Assembly: GCA_031257735.1 (NCBI GenBank)
Contig: JAIROC010000418.1
Location: forward strand, 1-11,211
From: Bacteroidales bacterium
Lineage (GTDB): Bacteria; Bacteroidota; Bacteroidia; Bacteroidales; WCHB1-69
Reading direction: 5' to 3'
DNA: 11,211 nucleotides
This document shows positions 1 through 7,422 of this stretch, one piece after another; position 1 is the stretch's first letter, and every line of letters begins with the position of its first letter. The notes below the pieces were generated by a model, which was not told the DNA's origin, ran no database searches, and worked only from the letters and a program-made list of their open reading frames with translations. The translations under genes and the position numbers were made by a program.

Positions 1-2
1 TC

Positions 3-374
3 TACATAGACAGCTATGATAACTATTCGCATAATGATACTGCAAAAATCAGACGGGAAACAAGAAAAGCAGGCGACAGTACCAGTATATACTCAACCGG
101 AAGCATTAAAGGATTTACGCTTGGTCAAAATGTTCCTAACCCTGCCAATAATAATACGCGCATAGATTACAGCGTACCTGATGCAGGAAAGGTAATATTC
201 CATATACACAGTATCAGCGGACAATTATTGTATTCACAGACCATAGAAACAGCACGTGGAACGAACAGCATAGAATTGAATACAAGTCTATTTGCTGCCG
301 GCGTCTACTTCTATTCCATGGAATACAAAGGACAACGCCTCATAAGGCAATTAATAATTAACTCAACCAATTAA
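3..374 (+). CDS. C-terminal end of a T9SS-exported protein (partial, 5' end outside window)
   Basis: An open frame runs from the window edge to TAA at 372-374, giving 123 residues. Residues 37-119 look like a type A Por/T9SS C-terminal sorting domain. They show GFTLGQNVPNPANNNT at 37-52, GKVIFHIHSISGQLL at 62-76, and LFAAGVYFY followed by GQRLIRQLII at 96-119. In the known family this domain directs a Sec-exported protein through the type IX machinery to the surface and is then removed or lipid-anchored. The passenger domain lies outside the window, so the protein's own activity cannot be named. Residues 1-36 are polar and probably a linker. The last codons and the stop lie inside a 14-bp duplication (349-362 and 369-382), so the exact C-terminus may have been changed by repeat slippage. 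The gene converges on dnaB across 450 bp of non-coding DNA. Confidence 0.87.
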   Translation, partial: YIDSYDNYSHNDTAKIRRETRKAGDSTSIYSTGSIKGFTLGQNVPNPANNNTRIDYSVPDAGKVIFHIHSISGQLLYSQTIETARGTNSIELNTSLFAAGVYFYSMEYKGQRLIRQLIINSTN

Positions 375-396
375 TAATTAACAATTAATAATTGGG
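349..396. repeat. Heptad array AATTAAT/AATTAAC across the stop codon
   Basis: Seven-base units follow each other: AATTAAT (349), AATTAAC (356), a 6-bp interruption, then AATTAAT (369), AATTAAC (376), AATTAAT (383) and AATTGGG (390). The 14-mer at 349-362 is duplicated exactly at 369-382. The first copy is coding (LIIN) and the second contains the stop codon in another frame. The pattern suggests replication slippage. Confidence 0.75.
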
Positions 397-461
397 GGAC
401 AAATGGACGAATGGACGAGTGGACAAAACTCGTCCTCCCGTCCACTTGTCTACTTGTATAC
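397..461. repeat. 8-bp periodic repeats arranged as an inverted repeat
   Basis: The left arm is four 8-bp units: GGACAAAT (397), GGACGAAT (405), GGACGAGT (413) and GGACAAAA (421). The right arm is the same unit inverted: ACTCGTCC (428), TCCCGTCC (436), ACTTGTCT (444) and ACTTGTAT (452). GGACGAGT at 413-420 and ACTCGTCC at 428-435 form a perfect 8-bp stem around a 7-base loop. This could form a hairpin or act as a terminator, but no T-tract follows on either side. Confidence 0.75.
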
Positions 462-563
462 AAAAAGATAATTCATTATTTTTGGTGTTTAATTTGATTA
501 TGCTTTTTCAATTTGGGCTGCTCAGTAATAGGGTAGCCCTTTCATTAATTGAAAACTTCGTCA

Positions 564-589
564 ATTGAAAATTGAAAATTGAAAATTGG
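564..589. repeat. Heptad tandem repeat ATTGAAA x3 plus partial
   Basis: ATTGAAA occurs at 564, 571 and 578, followed by the partial unit ATTGG. It lies in non-coding DNA and has the same 7-bp period as the arrays at 349, 605 and 807, although the unit sequence differs. Confidence 0.75.
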
Positions 590-604
590 CTAACGCAAAC
601 AAAA

Positions 605-632
605 ATAACTCATAACTCATAATTCATAATTG
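605..632. repeat. Heptad tandem repeat ATAACTC/ATAATTC x4
   Basis: Four head-to-tail units are present: ATAACTC (605), ATAACTC (612), ATAATTC (619) and ATAATTG (626). The unit resembles the array at 807-833, which abuts the dnaB stop codon. Confidence 0.75.
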
Positions 633-646
633 ATATCATTGATTAC

Positions 647-736
647 GCCCTTTCAGGGCTTAGTTTTTAGGGCGTTACATTACACAGGGCGTTGCCCTGT
701 GCTAATGATTTCGGGCTTTCAGCCCTTACAATGACG
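647..736. repeat. Cluster of three GC-rich palindromes (REP-like element)
   Basis: Three hairpins follow one another in AT-rich DNA. GCCCT-TTC-AGGGC is at 647-659, CACAGGGC-GTT-GCCCTGTG at 683-701, and GGGCT-TTC-AGCCC at 713-725. TACAATGACG follows at 727-736; its complement CGTCATTGTA recurs in other intergenic regions here. The layout resembles interspersed palindromic repeats seen between Bacteroidota genes. Lying between two convergent genes, it could also end transcription from either side, but no clear T-tract follows a stem. No reading frame is convincing. Confidence 0.6.
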
Positions 737-806
737 ATGCTATCGGGTATTTGTGCGTCAGCCCAATTCATAATTAGCTCCGCTGCTCTCCGCTTCGCTT
801 CGGGTC

Positions 807-833
807 ATAATTAATAATTCATAATTAATAAGG
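807..833. repeat. Heptad repeat ATAATTA/ATAATTC touching the dnaB stop
   Basis: Units are ATAATTA (807), ATAATTC (814) and ATAATTA (821), plus the partial unit ATAAGG. The dnaB stop codon (825-827, minus strand) falls inside the third unit, mirroring the array that carries the stop of the T9SS gene at the other end of this intergenic region. Confidence 0.7.
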
Positions 834-2330
834 AGGTTCGTCCTCAATTATTCCGATTGTTCCCATATCATTGATACGGGAAGGATATGTAACAGATTGC
901 TCAGAGGACTGTTCATGAAGGCTTACGGGTAAAAAATCACTAATATAATCACAAAATTTTGTTTGTTCTCCAATAAATCGTAAACGAATATCGCCTAAAC
1001 TCCCATTCCGATGTTTTGCAATAATTATATCCGCCAGACCAGCAGAAGGAGTGTCGTCCTCAAATTCTTTTATCTTATAATATTCAGGACGATAAATAAA
1101 TATAACCATATCTGCATCCTGTTCAATAGCGCCGGATTCTCGTAAATCGGATAATTGGGGACGTTTAGAAGTTGTGCTTCTGGTTTCCACAGAGCGATTT
1201 AACTGCGATAAGGCAATCACAGGAATATTCAATTCTTTAGACAATGTTTTCAATGAACGAGAAATCGAGCTGATTTCCTGTTCTCTATTTCCTCTATTTT
1301 CGTTCCCTCCAACCATTAATTGCAAATAATCAATGATAATACATTCTATATCGTATTGTTGTTTAAATCGTCTACTTTTAGCACGCAGTTCAAAGACAGA
1401 TAATCCAGCCGTATCATCTATGATAAGAGGTACGTCTGTTATGTTTGATAATTTTTCATGCAAAGTAGTCCATTCCGAGCTGTTCAGGTCTGCTCGTCTA
1501 AGTTTTTTTTGTTCAATACCTGTTTCAACGGAGACCAAACGCATAATTAAGTCTGCCACTGACATTTCCAAAGAAAAAAAAGCAACTGCCTTTTTTTGTT
1601 CTACTACAATATTCCGTGCCATGGACAATACAAAAGCTGTTTTTCCCATACCGGGACGTGCTGCAAGTATAATCAAATTTGATTTTTGCCATCCTCCTGT
1701 AGCTCTATCCAAAGCTGTAAATCCAGAAGGTAAACCACGAAGTTCATTTTTACTGCTTTGGATTTCTTTCATTTCGTCAATAAAATCCCTTAACAGTTCA
1801 GACATTTTTGCATTTGAACGACGAAAACTTTGTTCGGCAATATTAAATAAACCTTGCTCAGCTTTGTCCAACAAATCCAGCACATCCGTAGTTTCATCAA
1901 ATGCATCATGAATGGTTTCAGTTGATACCGTAATCAATTGTCGTTGTATGTATTTTTCGGAAATAATACGGGCATGAAATTCAATATTAGCAGAAGAAAC
2001 AACTTTCGTAGTAAGCGTAGACAAATAATAAGCCCCCCCTATGATTTCAAGTTTACGGTTTTTTCTCAGTTGTTTGGTAACGGAAAGCAAATCCACAGGA
2101 TCTGCGTTCTCAAATACCTGATGTATGGCTTCAAAAATAAACTTGTGCGCTTCTTTGTAAAACATATCTGCGCTTAGTTTATCAATTACTAGCCCTGTTG
2201 CATTTTGTTCGAGCATCATAGCGCCCAATACCGCTTCTTCAAAATCAATTGCCTGCGGTTGAATACGTCCTTGTATATCAAAATCCTGTATACTTCTTTT
2301 TTTTTCGTTTTTTACAAATTCTTTTGCCAT
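825..2330 (-). CDS. dnaB: Replicative DNA helicase DnaB
   Basis: This is the hexameric 5'-3' helicase that unwinds DNA at the replication fork and recruits primase. The 501-residue product shows the full family layout. The N-terminal helical domain spans about residues 25-125 (EEAVLGAMML, DPVDLLSV), a linker follows, and the RecA-like motor domain spans about 198-468. The Walker A motif is ARPGMGKT at 224-231, the catalytic Glu is in FSLEMS (E255), and Walker B is IIIDYLQLM at 331-339. The sensor-like ALSQLNRSVE is at 373-382 and the arginine finger region KHRNGSLG at 439-446. There is no intein. The last 30 or so residues are unconserved, as is usual. The ATG start lies 15 bp after the lysS stop, so the gene is probably cotranscribed with lysS. 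No Shine-Dalgarno sequence is visible, as is normal for Bacteroidota. Confidence 0.97.
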   Translation of the reverse strand: MAKEFVKNEKKRSIQDFDIQGRIQPQAIDFEEAVLGAMMLEQNATGLVIDKLSADMFYKEAHKFIFEAIHQVFENADPVDLLSVTKQLRKNRKLEIIGGAYYLSTLTTKVVSSANIEFHARIISEKYIQRQLITVSTETIHDAFDETTDVLDLLDKAEQGLFNIAEQSFRRSNAKMSELLRDFIDEMKEIQSSKNELRGLPSGFTALDRATGGWQKSNLIILAARPGMGKTAFVLSMARNIVVEQKKAVAFFSLEMSVADLIMRLVSVETGIEQKKLRRADLNSSEWTTLHEKLSNITDVPLIIDDTAGLSVFELRAKSRRFKQQYDIECIIIDYLQLMVGGNENRGNREQEISSISRSLKTLSKELNIPVIALSQLNRSVETRSTTSKRPQLSDLRESGAIEQDADMVIFIYRPEYYKIKEFEDDTPSAGLADIIIAKHRNGSLGDIRLRFIGEQTKFCDYISDFLPVSLHEQSSEQSVTYPSRINDMGTIGIIEDEPPY

Positions 2331-2345
2331 CGTTGTCCAATTTTA

Positions 2346-4061
2346 TTATTGTTCTATCCATGTTTGTACTTCGTTCAATTGCAAAGCAGGAACATCCAAT
2401 TTATGTTTTTTCCGTAAACCATTCAACGTATTGTGCAATTTGGTTGGAATGGCTGATTTAAGGTCGTCTACAGTTTGTATGCCCGCATTGTGCAATAATT
2501 CTATCCATACTGTTGGCACGCCTCTGTCTGTAAAATCCTTGTCAGATGCAATTGTTATCTTTTTTTCAGGTTTCATTTGCGGAAAAAATAACACATCCTG
2601 AATAGAGGGCGAATTGGTCATAAACATAGCCAATCTGTCAATACCAATTCCCAAACCTGATGTAGGCGGCATTCCATATTCCAAAGCCCGCAGAAAATCC
2701 TGATCTATAAACATGGCTTCATCATCACCTTTTTCCGATAAGCGTAATTGTTCTTCAAATCGATTACGTTGATCTATGGGATCATTCAGTTCGGAGTAAG
2801 CATTTGCCAATTCTTTTCCATTAACCATTAATTCAAAACGTTCTGTCAAATTCGGATTTGAACGATGACGTTTGCATAAGGGCGACATTTCTATAGGATA
2901 GTCCATAATAAATGTCGGTTGTATGTAATTTTTCTCACATTTCTCGCTAAAAATCTCATCAATCAATTTTCCAACCCCCATTGTCTCGTCTACTTCAATA
3001 CCTAATTGTCGGCATACATCCTTTAATTGAGCTTCATTCATTCCTTCAACATGAAAGCCTGTATGTTCCTTAATGGCGTCCAATATGCCAATTCGTTTGT
3101 ATGGGCGTTGAAAATCCACTATATAGTCGCCAAGTTGAACTTTTGTTGTTCCGTGCAATTTCAAAGCAATACGTTCAAGAAGTTCTTCTACCGATTCCAT
3201 CATCCAAAAGTAATCTTTATAGGCAACATATACTTCCATCACAGTAAATTCAGGATTATGTGTTCTATCCATTCCTTCGTTGCGAAAATTACGGCTAAAT
3301 TCATACACACCATCAAATCCTCCTACAATTAAGCGTTTTAAATACAATTCATTTGCAATTCTCAAATAGAAAGGAATATTTAAGGCATTGTGATGCGTAA
3401 TGAAAGGACGTGCTGCTGCACCTCCCGGTATAAGTTGCAAAACAGGAGTTTCTACTTCCAAATATCCTTTTTCATTGTAATATGCCCGCATTTCATCTAT
3501 AATTTGTGTACGTTGAATAAAGGTCTTTTTTATTTCAGGATTGACAATTAAATCCAGATAACGCATTCGATAACGTTGTTCAGGATCGGTAAATGCGTCA
3601 TATACCTTATCATCGGTTTGTTTCACCACAGGAAGCGGACGCAATGCCTTTGATAAAAGCGTAAATTCTTTCACGTGAACGGTAATTTCTCCCATTTTGG
3701 TGATGAAAACAAAACCTTTCACGCCGATAATATCACCCAAATCCAATCTTTTAAAGACGGTATTATACAAAGTTTTATCATCTCCCGGACAAAGTTCATC
3801 TCGTTTTGCATAGACCTGTATACGTCCTGTTGCATCCTGTAGTTCATAAAAAGCAACAGCTCCCATAATTCGCTGACTCATGATACGTCCTGCCAAACAA
3901 ACATCCTGATACAGGGTATTGTCATTGGGAAAGTTTGTCATTATTGCTTTGGCAAACACATTTACAGGATATTGAGATGCAGGATAGGCTTCTATACCTA
4001 AATCTTGTAATTCTTTTAATTTTTCTCTACGGATAATTTCTTGTTCACTTAGCGTTATCAT
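2346..4061 (-). CDS. lysS: Lysine--tRNA ligase, class II
   Basis: The enzyme charges tRNA-Lys with lysine using ATP, in the cytoplasm. An OB-fold anticodon-binding domain lies in the first 150 residues (VCLAGRIMSQRIMGAVAFYE at 54-73). The class II catalytic core follows: motif 1 at GYLEVETPVLQ (199-209), motif 2 at FRNEGMDRTHNPEF (259-272) and motif 3 at GLGIGIDRLAM (469-479). IPGGAAARPFITHHNAL (211-227) and ELYLKRLIVGGF (238-249) are strongly LysS-type. At 571 residues it is longer than the E. coli enzyme (about 505). The extra 70 residues after motif 3 (PTVWIELLHNAGIQTVDDL at 516-534) have a helix-hairpin-helix look and, from memory, match the longer LysS of Bacteroidota. It is the first gene of a probable lysS-dnaB operon, with a -7 box at 4118-4125. 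Confidence 0.97.
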   Translation of the reverse strand: MITLSEQEIIRREKLKELQDLGIEAYPASQYPVNVFAKAIMTNFPNDNTLYQDVCLAGRIMSQRIMGAVAFYELQDATGRIQVYAKRDELCPGDDKTLYNTVFKRLDLGDIIGVKGFVFITKMGEITVHVKEFTLLSKALRPLPVVKQTDDKVYDAFTDPEQRYRMRYLDLIVNPEIKKTFIQRTQIIDEMRAYYNEKGYLEVETPVLQLIPGGAAARPFITHHNALNIPFYLRIANELYLKRLIVGGFDGVYEFSRNFRNEGMDRTHNPEFTVMEVYVAYKDYFWMMESVEELLERIALKLHGTTKVQLGDYIVDFQRPYKRIGILDAIKEHTGFHVEGMNEAQLKDVCRQLGIEVDETMGVGKLIDEIFSEKCEKNYIQPTFIMDYPIEMSPLCKRHRSNPNLTERFELMVNGKELANAYSELNDPIDQRNRFEEQLRLSEKGDDEAMFIDQDFLRALEYGMPPTSGLGIGIDRLAMFMTNSPSIQDVLFFPQMKPEKKITIASDKDFTDRGVPTVWIELLHNAGIQTVDDLKSAIPTKLHNTLNGLRKKHKLDVPALQLNEVQTWIEQ

Positions 4062-4117
4062 TATATCTTTATATATTAATACGTTATTGATTATTTACCT
4101 TATTATTTTTACCACTG

Positions 4118-4125
4118 CAAAAGTA
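4118..4125 (-). promoter_or_regulatory. Bacteroidota -7 box for lysS-dnaB
   Basis: The minus strand reads TACTTTTG, an exact match to the Bacteroidota -7 consensus TAnnTTTG. It lies 57 bp upstream of the lysS ATG and predicts a leader of about 50 bases. No clear -33 TTG is present at the expected spacing, so the call rests on the -7 box and its position. Confidence 0.5.
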
Positions 4126-4134
4126 CAATCATTA

Positions 4135-4196
4135 TTCGGATAAATCACATTTTATCCATGAATGTTTTCCACAATCTTTCAACAAAGTTATTAACA
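4135..4196. other. Possible cluster of DnaA-box-like nonamers
   Basis: Four sequences resemble the DnaA box TTATCCACA. TTTTCCACA (4165-4173) has one mismatch. TTATCCATG (4152-4160), TTATTAACA (4188-4196) and the inverted TTCGGATAA (4135-4143) have two each. They sit just upstream of the lysS -7 box. Two-mismatch sites are common by chance in AT-rich DNA, so this is only a candidate. Confidence 0.22.
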
Positions 4197-4263
4197 TCTC
4201 CGAATATCTTTGATAAACAAAATCATATTCCATTTCACCCTTCAATTATATTGGGAGATTTAT

Positions 4264-4271
4264 TATCTTTG
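4264..4271 (+). promoter_or_regulatory. -7 box for the GT22-like glycosyltransferase gene
   Basis: TATCTTTG matches TAnnTTTG exactly and lies 36 bp before the ATG at 4308. It falls inside the open frame upstream of that ATG, which argues against the longer start at 4158. A second TATCTTTG at 4205-4212 could be an alternative promoter. No convincing -33 TTG is visible for either. Confidence 0.5.
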
Positions 4272-4307
4272 CAAACAGAAATTTGCTTTTATTACAGTTT
4301 TAAAATA

Positions 4308-5825
4308 ATGAACATTATCACATATTTCAGAGCATATTACACACAAAAACCCTTACAATGTATTCTATTTGTAGCATTGTTGTTACGTTTGGTAGCGGCT
4401 ATTTTTGCAAAAGGTTACGGCATGCACGATGACCATTTTCTTATTATAGAAACATCAGGCTCTTTTGCCGAAGGATTTGATTACAATAATTGGCTGCCTG
4501 GCTCTTCCGGCAATGAGACCCCCAAAGGACACAGTTTTTTTTACATGGGACTGCATTACATTTTATTTATGGTTTTAAATACATTCGGAATGGTTTCTCC
4601 TGATGTCAAAATGTATATTGTGCGGATAATACATGCTGTTTATTCGCTATCTATTGTTTACTTTGGATACAAAATAGTAACAAAATATGCAGGCAAACAA
4701 ACGGGATTACAAACAGCTTGGCTTTTGGCAGTGTTATGGTTTATGCCATGGTTATGCGTCCGAAATTTGGTCGAAATACAGTGTGTTCCATTCCTGCTGT
4801 GGGGAATATGGCTGTACATAAAGAAAGATAATCCCACTATCAAAATGATAATATTATCGGGACTGATTGCAGGAATAGCTTTTTCGATACGTTTTCAGGC
4901 GGCATTTATTTTGGGAGGGTTTGGGCTGTCTCTTTTATGCCTCAAGCAATTCAAAAATGCCATAATATGGGGAATTAGTACACTGTCTAGTATGCTGTTC
5001 ATACAGGCTTGCATTGATTTTTTTATTTGGGGCATACCTTGTGTTGAGTTGATAGAATATGTCCGATACAATTTTATTTCTGCCAACGACTACCTGAAAG
5101 GTAGTCCTTTGATGTATGTTTACATGATTTTGGGATTATTTATTCCTCCTGTCAGCATTTTTATTTTGTGGGGATTTTTTGCTCGATGGCGCAAATATCT
5201 GATTTTATTTCTACCCAGTTTTATTTTTCTACTTTTTCACAGTTTGTTTATCAACAAGCAGGAACGTTTTGTACTTACCATTATTCCGATGGTACTTATT
5301 TTGGGCATGATAGGATGGAAAGAATTTATGGATATACATTTAAGAAGCAATTGGCAAAAAAACTTTGTGAAATGGAGTTGGAAATTTTGCTTAACAATTA
5401 ACCTTATCTTACTGTGTTTTGTTAGCGTTCATTATTCTAAAAAAGCAAGGGTAGAAGCCATGCTATACCTCTCTAAATATAAGCAGATAGAACATTTGGC
5501 AAAGATAAGCGATATTCCCATGCTGCCTATGTTTTATCTTGGACAATTTGTGTCGCGATTAGAAATAGATAAAGACCAAATAAGCAGTAGCGCAACAATA
5601 CTAAAAGAAACAGCACGAGAACCTCGTTTTATTCTGCTAACCGACAACAGGGAAACACCTCAAATAATAGATTCCCTGAAACTGTATTTTCCTGATTTAG
5701 TTTTTGAAATAAAAATCAAACCCAGCATGATTGATCATTTAATGCATCTTCTAAATCCAGAACATAACAGAAACCAAACGCTACTCATTTACAGAAACCA
5801 AAAATATTTCCCTGTCAAACGATAG
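4308..5825 (+). CDS. Integral membrane glycosyltransferase, GT-C fold, GT22-like
   Basis: The 505-residue product is a polytopic membrane protein. Hydrophobic segments lie near 17-34, 76-95, 105-121, 135-170, 179-211, 219-243, 267-291, 297-314, 322-336 and 359-374, and a soluble tail covers about 380-505. The first loop after the first membrane segment holds GYGMHDDHF (37-44). This acidic motif sits where GT-C enzymes place the catalytic and metal-binding Asp. The late motif FINKQERFVLTIIP (314-327) resembles the HKEeRF signature of Alg9/PIG-B type mannosyltransferases (GT22). By family, the enzyme would transfer a sugar from a polyprenyl-phosphate donor to an acceptor on the periplasmic side; the sugar and acceptor cannot be told. 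The frame stays open back to 4158, but those 50 residues are not protein-like and contain the promoter, so the ATG at 4308 (after TTTTAAAATA) is preferred. No other glycan genes are adjacent. A GT39/ArnT-type label is the main alternative. Confidence 0.72.
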   Translation: MNIITYFRAYYTQKPLQCILFVALLLRLVAAIFAKGYGMHDDHFLIIETSGSFAEGFDYNNWLPGSSGNETPKGHSFFYMGLHYILFMVLNTFGMVSPDVKMYIVRIIHAVYSLSIVYFGYKIVTKYAGKQTGLQTAWLLAVLWFMPWLCVRNLVEIQCVPFLLWGIWLYIKKDNPTIKMIILSGLIAGIAFSIRFQAAFILGGFGLSLLCLKQFKNAIIWGISTLSSMLFIQACIDFFIWGIPCVELIEYVRYNFISANDYLKGSPLMYVYMILGLFIPPVSIFILWGFFARWRKYLILFLPSFIFLLFHSLFINKQERFVLTIIPMVLILGMIGWKEFMDIHLRSNWQKNFVKWSWKFCLTINLILLCFVSVHYSKKARVEAMLYLSKYKQIEHLAKISDIPMLPMFYLGQFVSRLEIDKDQISSSATILKETAREPRFILLTDNRETPQIIDSLKLYFPDLVFEIKIKPSMIDHLMHLLNPEHNRNQTLLIYRNQKYFPVKR

Positions 5826-5845
5826 TCTCGTAAAGAATTGAGCCG

Positions 5846-5873
5846 AAAAAACCCCTCATTTTTCAATGAGGGG
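5846..5873 (-). terminator. Rho-independent terminator downstream of gcvT
   Basis: A perfect 9-bp stem, CCCCTCATT-TTTC-AATGAGGGG (5852-5873), is followed on the minus strand by six T residues (complement of 5846-5851). It lies 120 bp past the gcvT stop and 26 bp past the stop of the convergent glycosyltransferase gene. The T-tract favours minus-strand use. In the plus direction the stem could still slow transcription, but no T-tract follows. Confidence 0.75.
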
Positions 5874-5992
5874 AAACTCAAATATCTAAGATATATAGAA
5901 TAGAATAGATTATTTTTTTGAAGGATGGGTTCAATCGCATTCACAATGACAATTAAACGCACTGTCCTTTGTAAGACTGACAGAAAAATATG

Positions 5993-7084
5993 TTATTGTT
6001 TATAGAATGGCATTTTCACTACGACTGCTTTTAATGCCTTATCTCTAATTTTTACATATATTTCACTGCCTGTTTTGGCATAATCAGTTTTAATCAAAAC
6101 GGTAGCAATTGCTTTATTTAGAGAAGGGGCATGCGTACCTGAACATACTTTCCCAATTATATTTCCATTAGCGTCAACAACTTCATAGCCTTGACGTGGA
6201 ATACCTCTATCTACCATTTCAATCCCTACTAACTTACGGCTAACGCCTTCCTGTTTCTGTTTAAACAGATATTCTTTATTGATAAAATTTTTATGGTCTG
6301 TAAATTTAGTAATCCATCCCAAACCTGCTTCAATGGGAGAAATTGTATCATCAATTTCGTGTCCGTATAGACAAAATCCCATTTCCAAACGAAGAGTATC
6401 GCGAGCGCCCAAACCAATAGGTTTTATGCCAAACTCCTTCCCTGCTTCAAAAACAGCGTCCCAAATCTGAGAAGCATCTTCATTCTTAAAATAAATTTCA
6501 CATCCTCCTGAACCTGTATAACCTGTTGTTGATAACAATATATTGGGTATTCCTGCAAACGTCAGATATTTGAATGTATAATATTCCATATCTTCAATTT
6601 TGGTATCGGTTAATTTTTGCATAGCTTTTAATGCCAATGGTCCTTGAACTGCCAATTGAGATATTTCATCGGAGGCGTTATGCAATACTACTTTATATTT
6701 TTCATTTTGTTTTACTAACCAATTCCAATCTTTTTCTGTATTGGAAGCATTTACAACCAATAAGTATTCTGTTTCACTGATGCGATATGTTAGAAAATCA
6801 TCCACGACTCCTCCTGTATCGTTCGGAAAACAAGCATATTGTACTTTCCCATTTGTAAGAACGGAGGCGTCATTGGACGAAATCCATTGAACAAATTCCA
6901 ACGCCTTTTCTCCACCTACAAAAATCTCTCCCATGTGAGATACATCAAACACGCCAACTCCTTTTCTAACGGTTTCGTGTTCTACTACTAATCCTGCATA
7001 TTGAACAGGCATATAAAATCCTGCGAAAGGAACCATCTTTGCTCCCAGCTCTTCATGTTTACTTGTGAAAACTGTATTTTTCAT
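5993..7084 (-). CDS. gcvT: Glycine cleavage system T protein (aminomethyltransferase)
   Basis: GcvT moves the methylene group from the aminomethyl-lipoyl H protein to tetrahydrofolate, releasing ammonia, in the cytoplasmic glycine cleavage complex. The 363-residue product has the usual family length. Diagnostic stretches are GAKMVPFAGFYMPVQY (14-29), FDVSHMGEI (46-54), GGVVDDFLTYR (91-101, holding the conserved catalytic Asp), AVQGPLA (145-151), TGYTGSGGCEIYF (187-199) and GLGARDTLRLEMGFCLYGHE (224-243). The C-terminal barrel is complete (RGIPRQGYEV, SGTHAPSLNKAIA). The start is ATG with a -7 box about 52 bp upstream. It stands alone: gcvH and gcvP are not in the window, and no glycine riboswitch is seen in the short leader. 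Confidence 0.96.
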   Translation of the reverse strand: MKNTVFTSKHEELGAKMVPFAGFYMPVQYAGLVVEHETVRKGVGVFDVSHMGEIFVGGEKALEFVQWISSNDASVLTNGKVQYACFPNDTGGVVDDFLTYRISETEYLLVVNASNTEKDWNWLVKQNEKYKVVLHNASDEISQLAVQGPLALKAMQKLTDTKIEDMEYYTFKYLTFAGIPNILLSTTGYTGSGGCEIYFKNEDASQIWDAVFEAGKEFGIKPIGLGARDTLRLEMGFCLYGHEIDDTISPIEAGLGWITKFTDHKNFINKEYLFKQKQEGVSRKLVGIEMVDRGIPRQGYEVVDANGNIIGKVCSGTHAPSLNKAIATVLIKTDYAKTGSEIYVKIRDKALKAVVVKMPFYKQ

Positions 7085-7135
7085 CTGTTGATTTTTAATA
7101 TATTATATTTTTTACATTCTATTTATTTCGATTGG

Positions 7136-7143
7136 CAAATGTA
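7136..7143 (-). promoter_or_regulatory. -7 box for gcvT
   Basis: The minus strand reads TACATTTG, an exact TAnnTTTG match 52 bp upstream of the gcvT ATG. The predicted leader of about 45 bases is AT-rich and unstructured. No TTG is present at -33. Confidence 0.45.
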
Positions 7144-7346
7144 CATTTTTTTTCCTTTCGTTTCATCATAAAAATATTTAATATTATCCGCCCCTCTTCA
7201 TTACCATTGACAGAATGTTCTTTATTCAATTATCAATTAAATTGAAAACTATTATCTTACTATTGCAGTATTTTCTTTAAGTAACTTTTCAATTTTTATT
7301 TTCGACATAGAAAATGGAAGTATCTTGTTTCAAAATAAAGTATCTT

Positions 7347-7392
7347 CGCAACAATCAATGCCGTCATTGTGAGGAGCGCAGCGACGGCATTG
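7347..7392. repeat. Dispersed intergenic repeat with 10-bp palindromic arms
   Basis: CGCAACAATCA (7347-7357) is repeated exactly at 11094-11104. CAATGCCGTC (7356-7365) and GACGGCATTG (7383-7392) are perfect inverted arms around 17 bases containing ATTGTGAGGAGCGCAG. The stretch CCGTCATTGTGAGGAGCGCA resembles, from memory, the GTCATTGCGAGGAGC family of bacterial intergenic repeats. A related copy lies at 11094-11156. Confidence 0.65.
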
Positions 7393-7422
7393 TTTGGATG
7401 CTTTCGTGAGTTTTCACACAGC

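Noticed and set aside
515..543. Terminator for the T9SS gene (GGGCT...AGCCC followed by TTTC)
   Set aside because: The stem is only 5 bp with a 15-base loop and a short T run, too weak to call with other palindromes nearby.
397..833. CRISPR array
   Set aside because: The repeats are 7-8 bp units without unique spacers of regular length, and no cas genes are present.
1333..1911. 192-residue plus-strand open frame antisense to dnaB
   Set aside because: It lies wholly within conserved dnaB and its peptide has no recognisable domain. It is a shadow of the coding strand.
4158..4307. 50-residue N-terminal extension of the glycosyltransferase frame
   Set aside because: The frame is open, but the peptide is not membrane-protein-like and contains the TATCTTTG promoter box. 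The ATG at 4308 places a normal short N-terminus before the first membrane segment.
7085..7143. Glycine riboswitch upstream of gcvT
   Set aside because: Glycine riboswitches are common before gcv genes, but the predicted leader is only about 45 AT-rich bases with no conserved GGAGAG-type core or stems.
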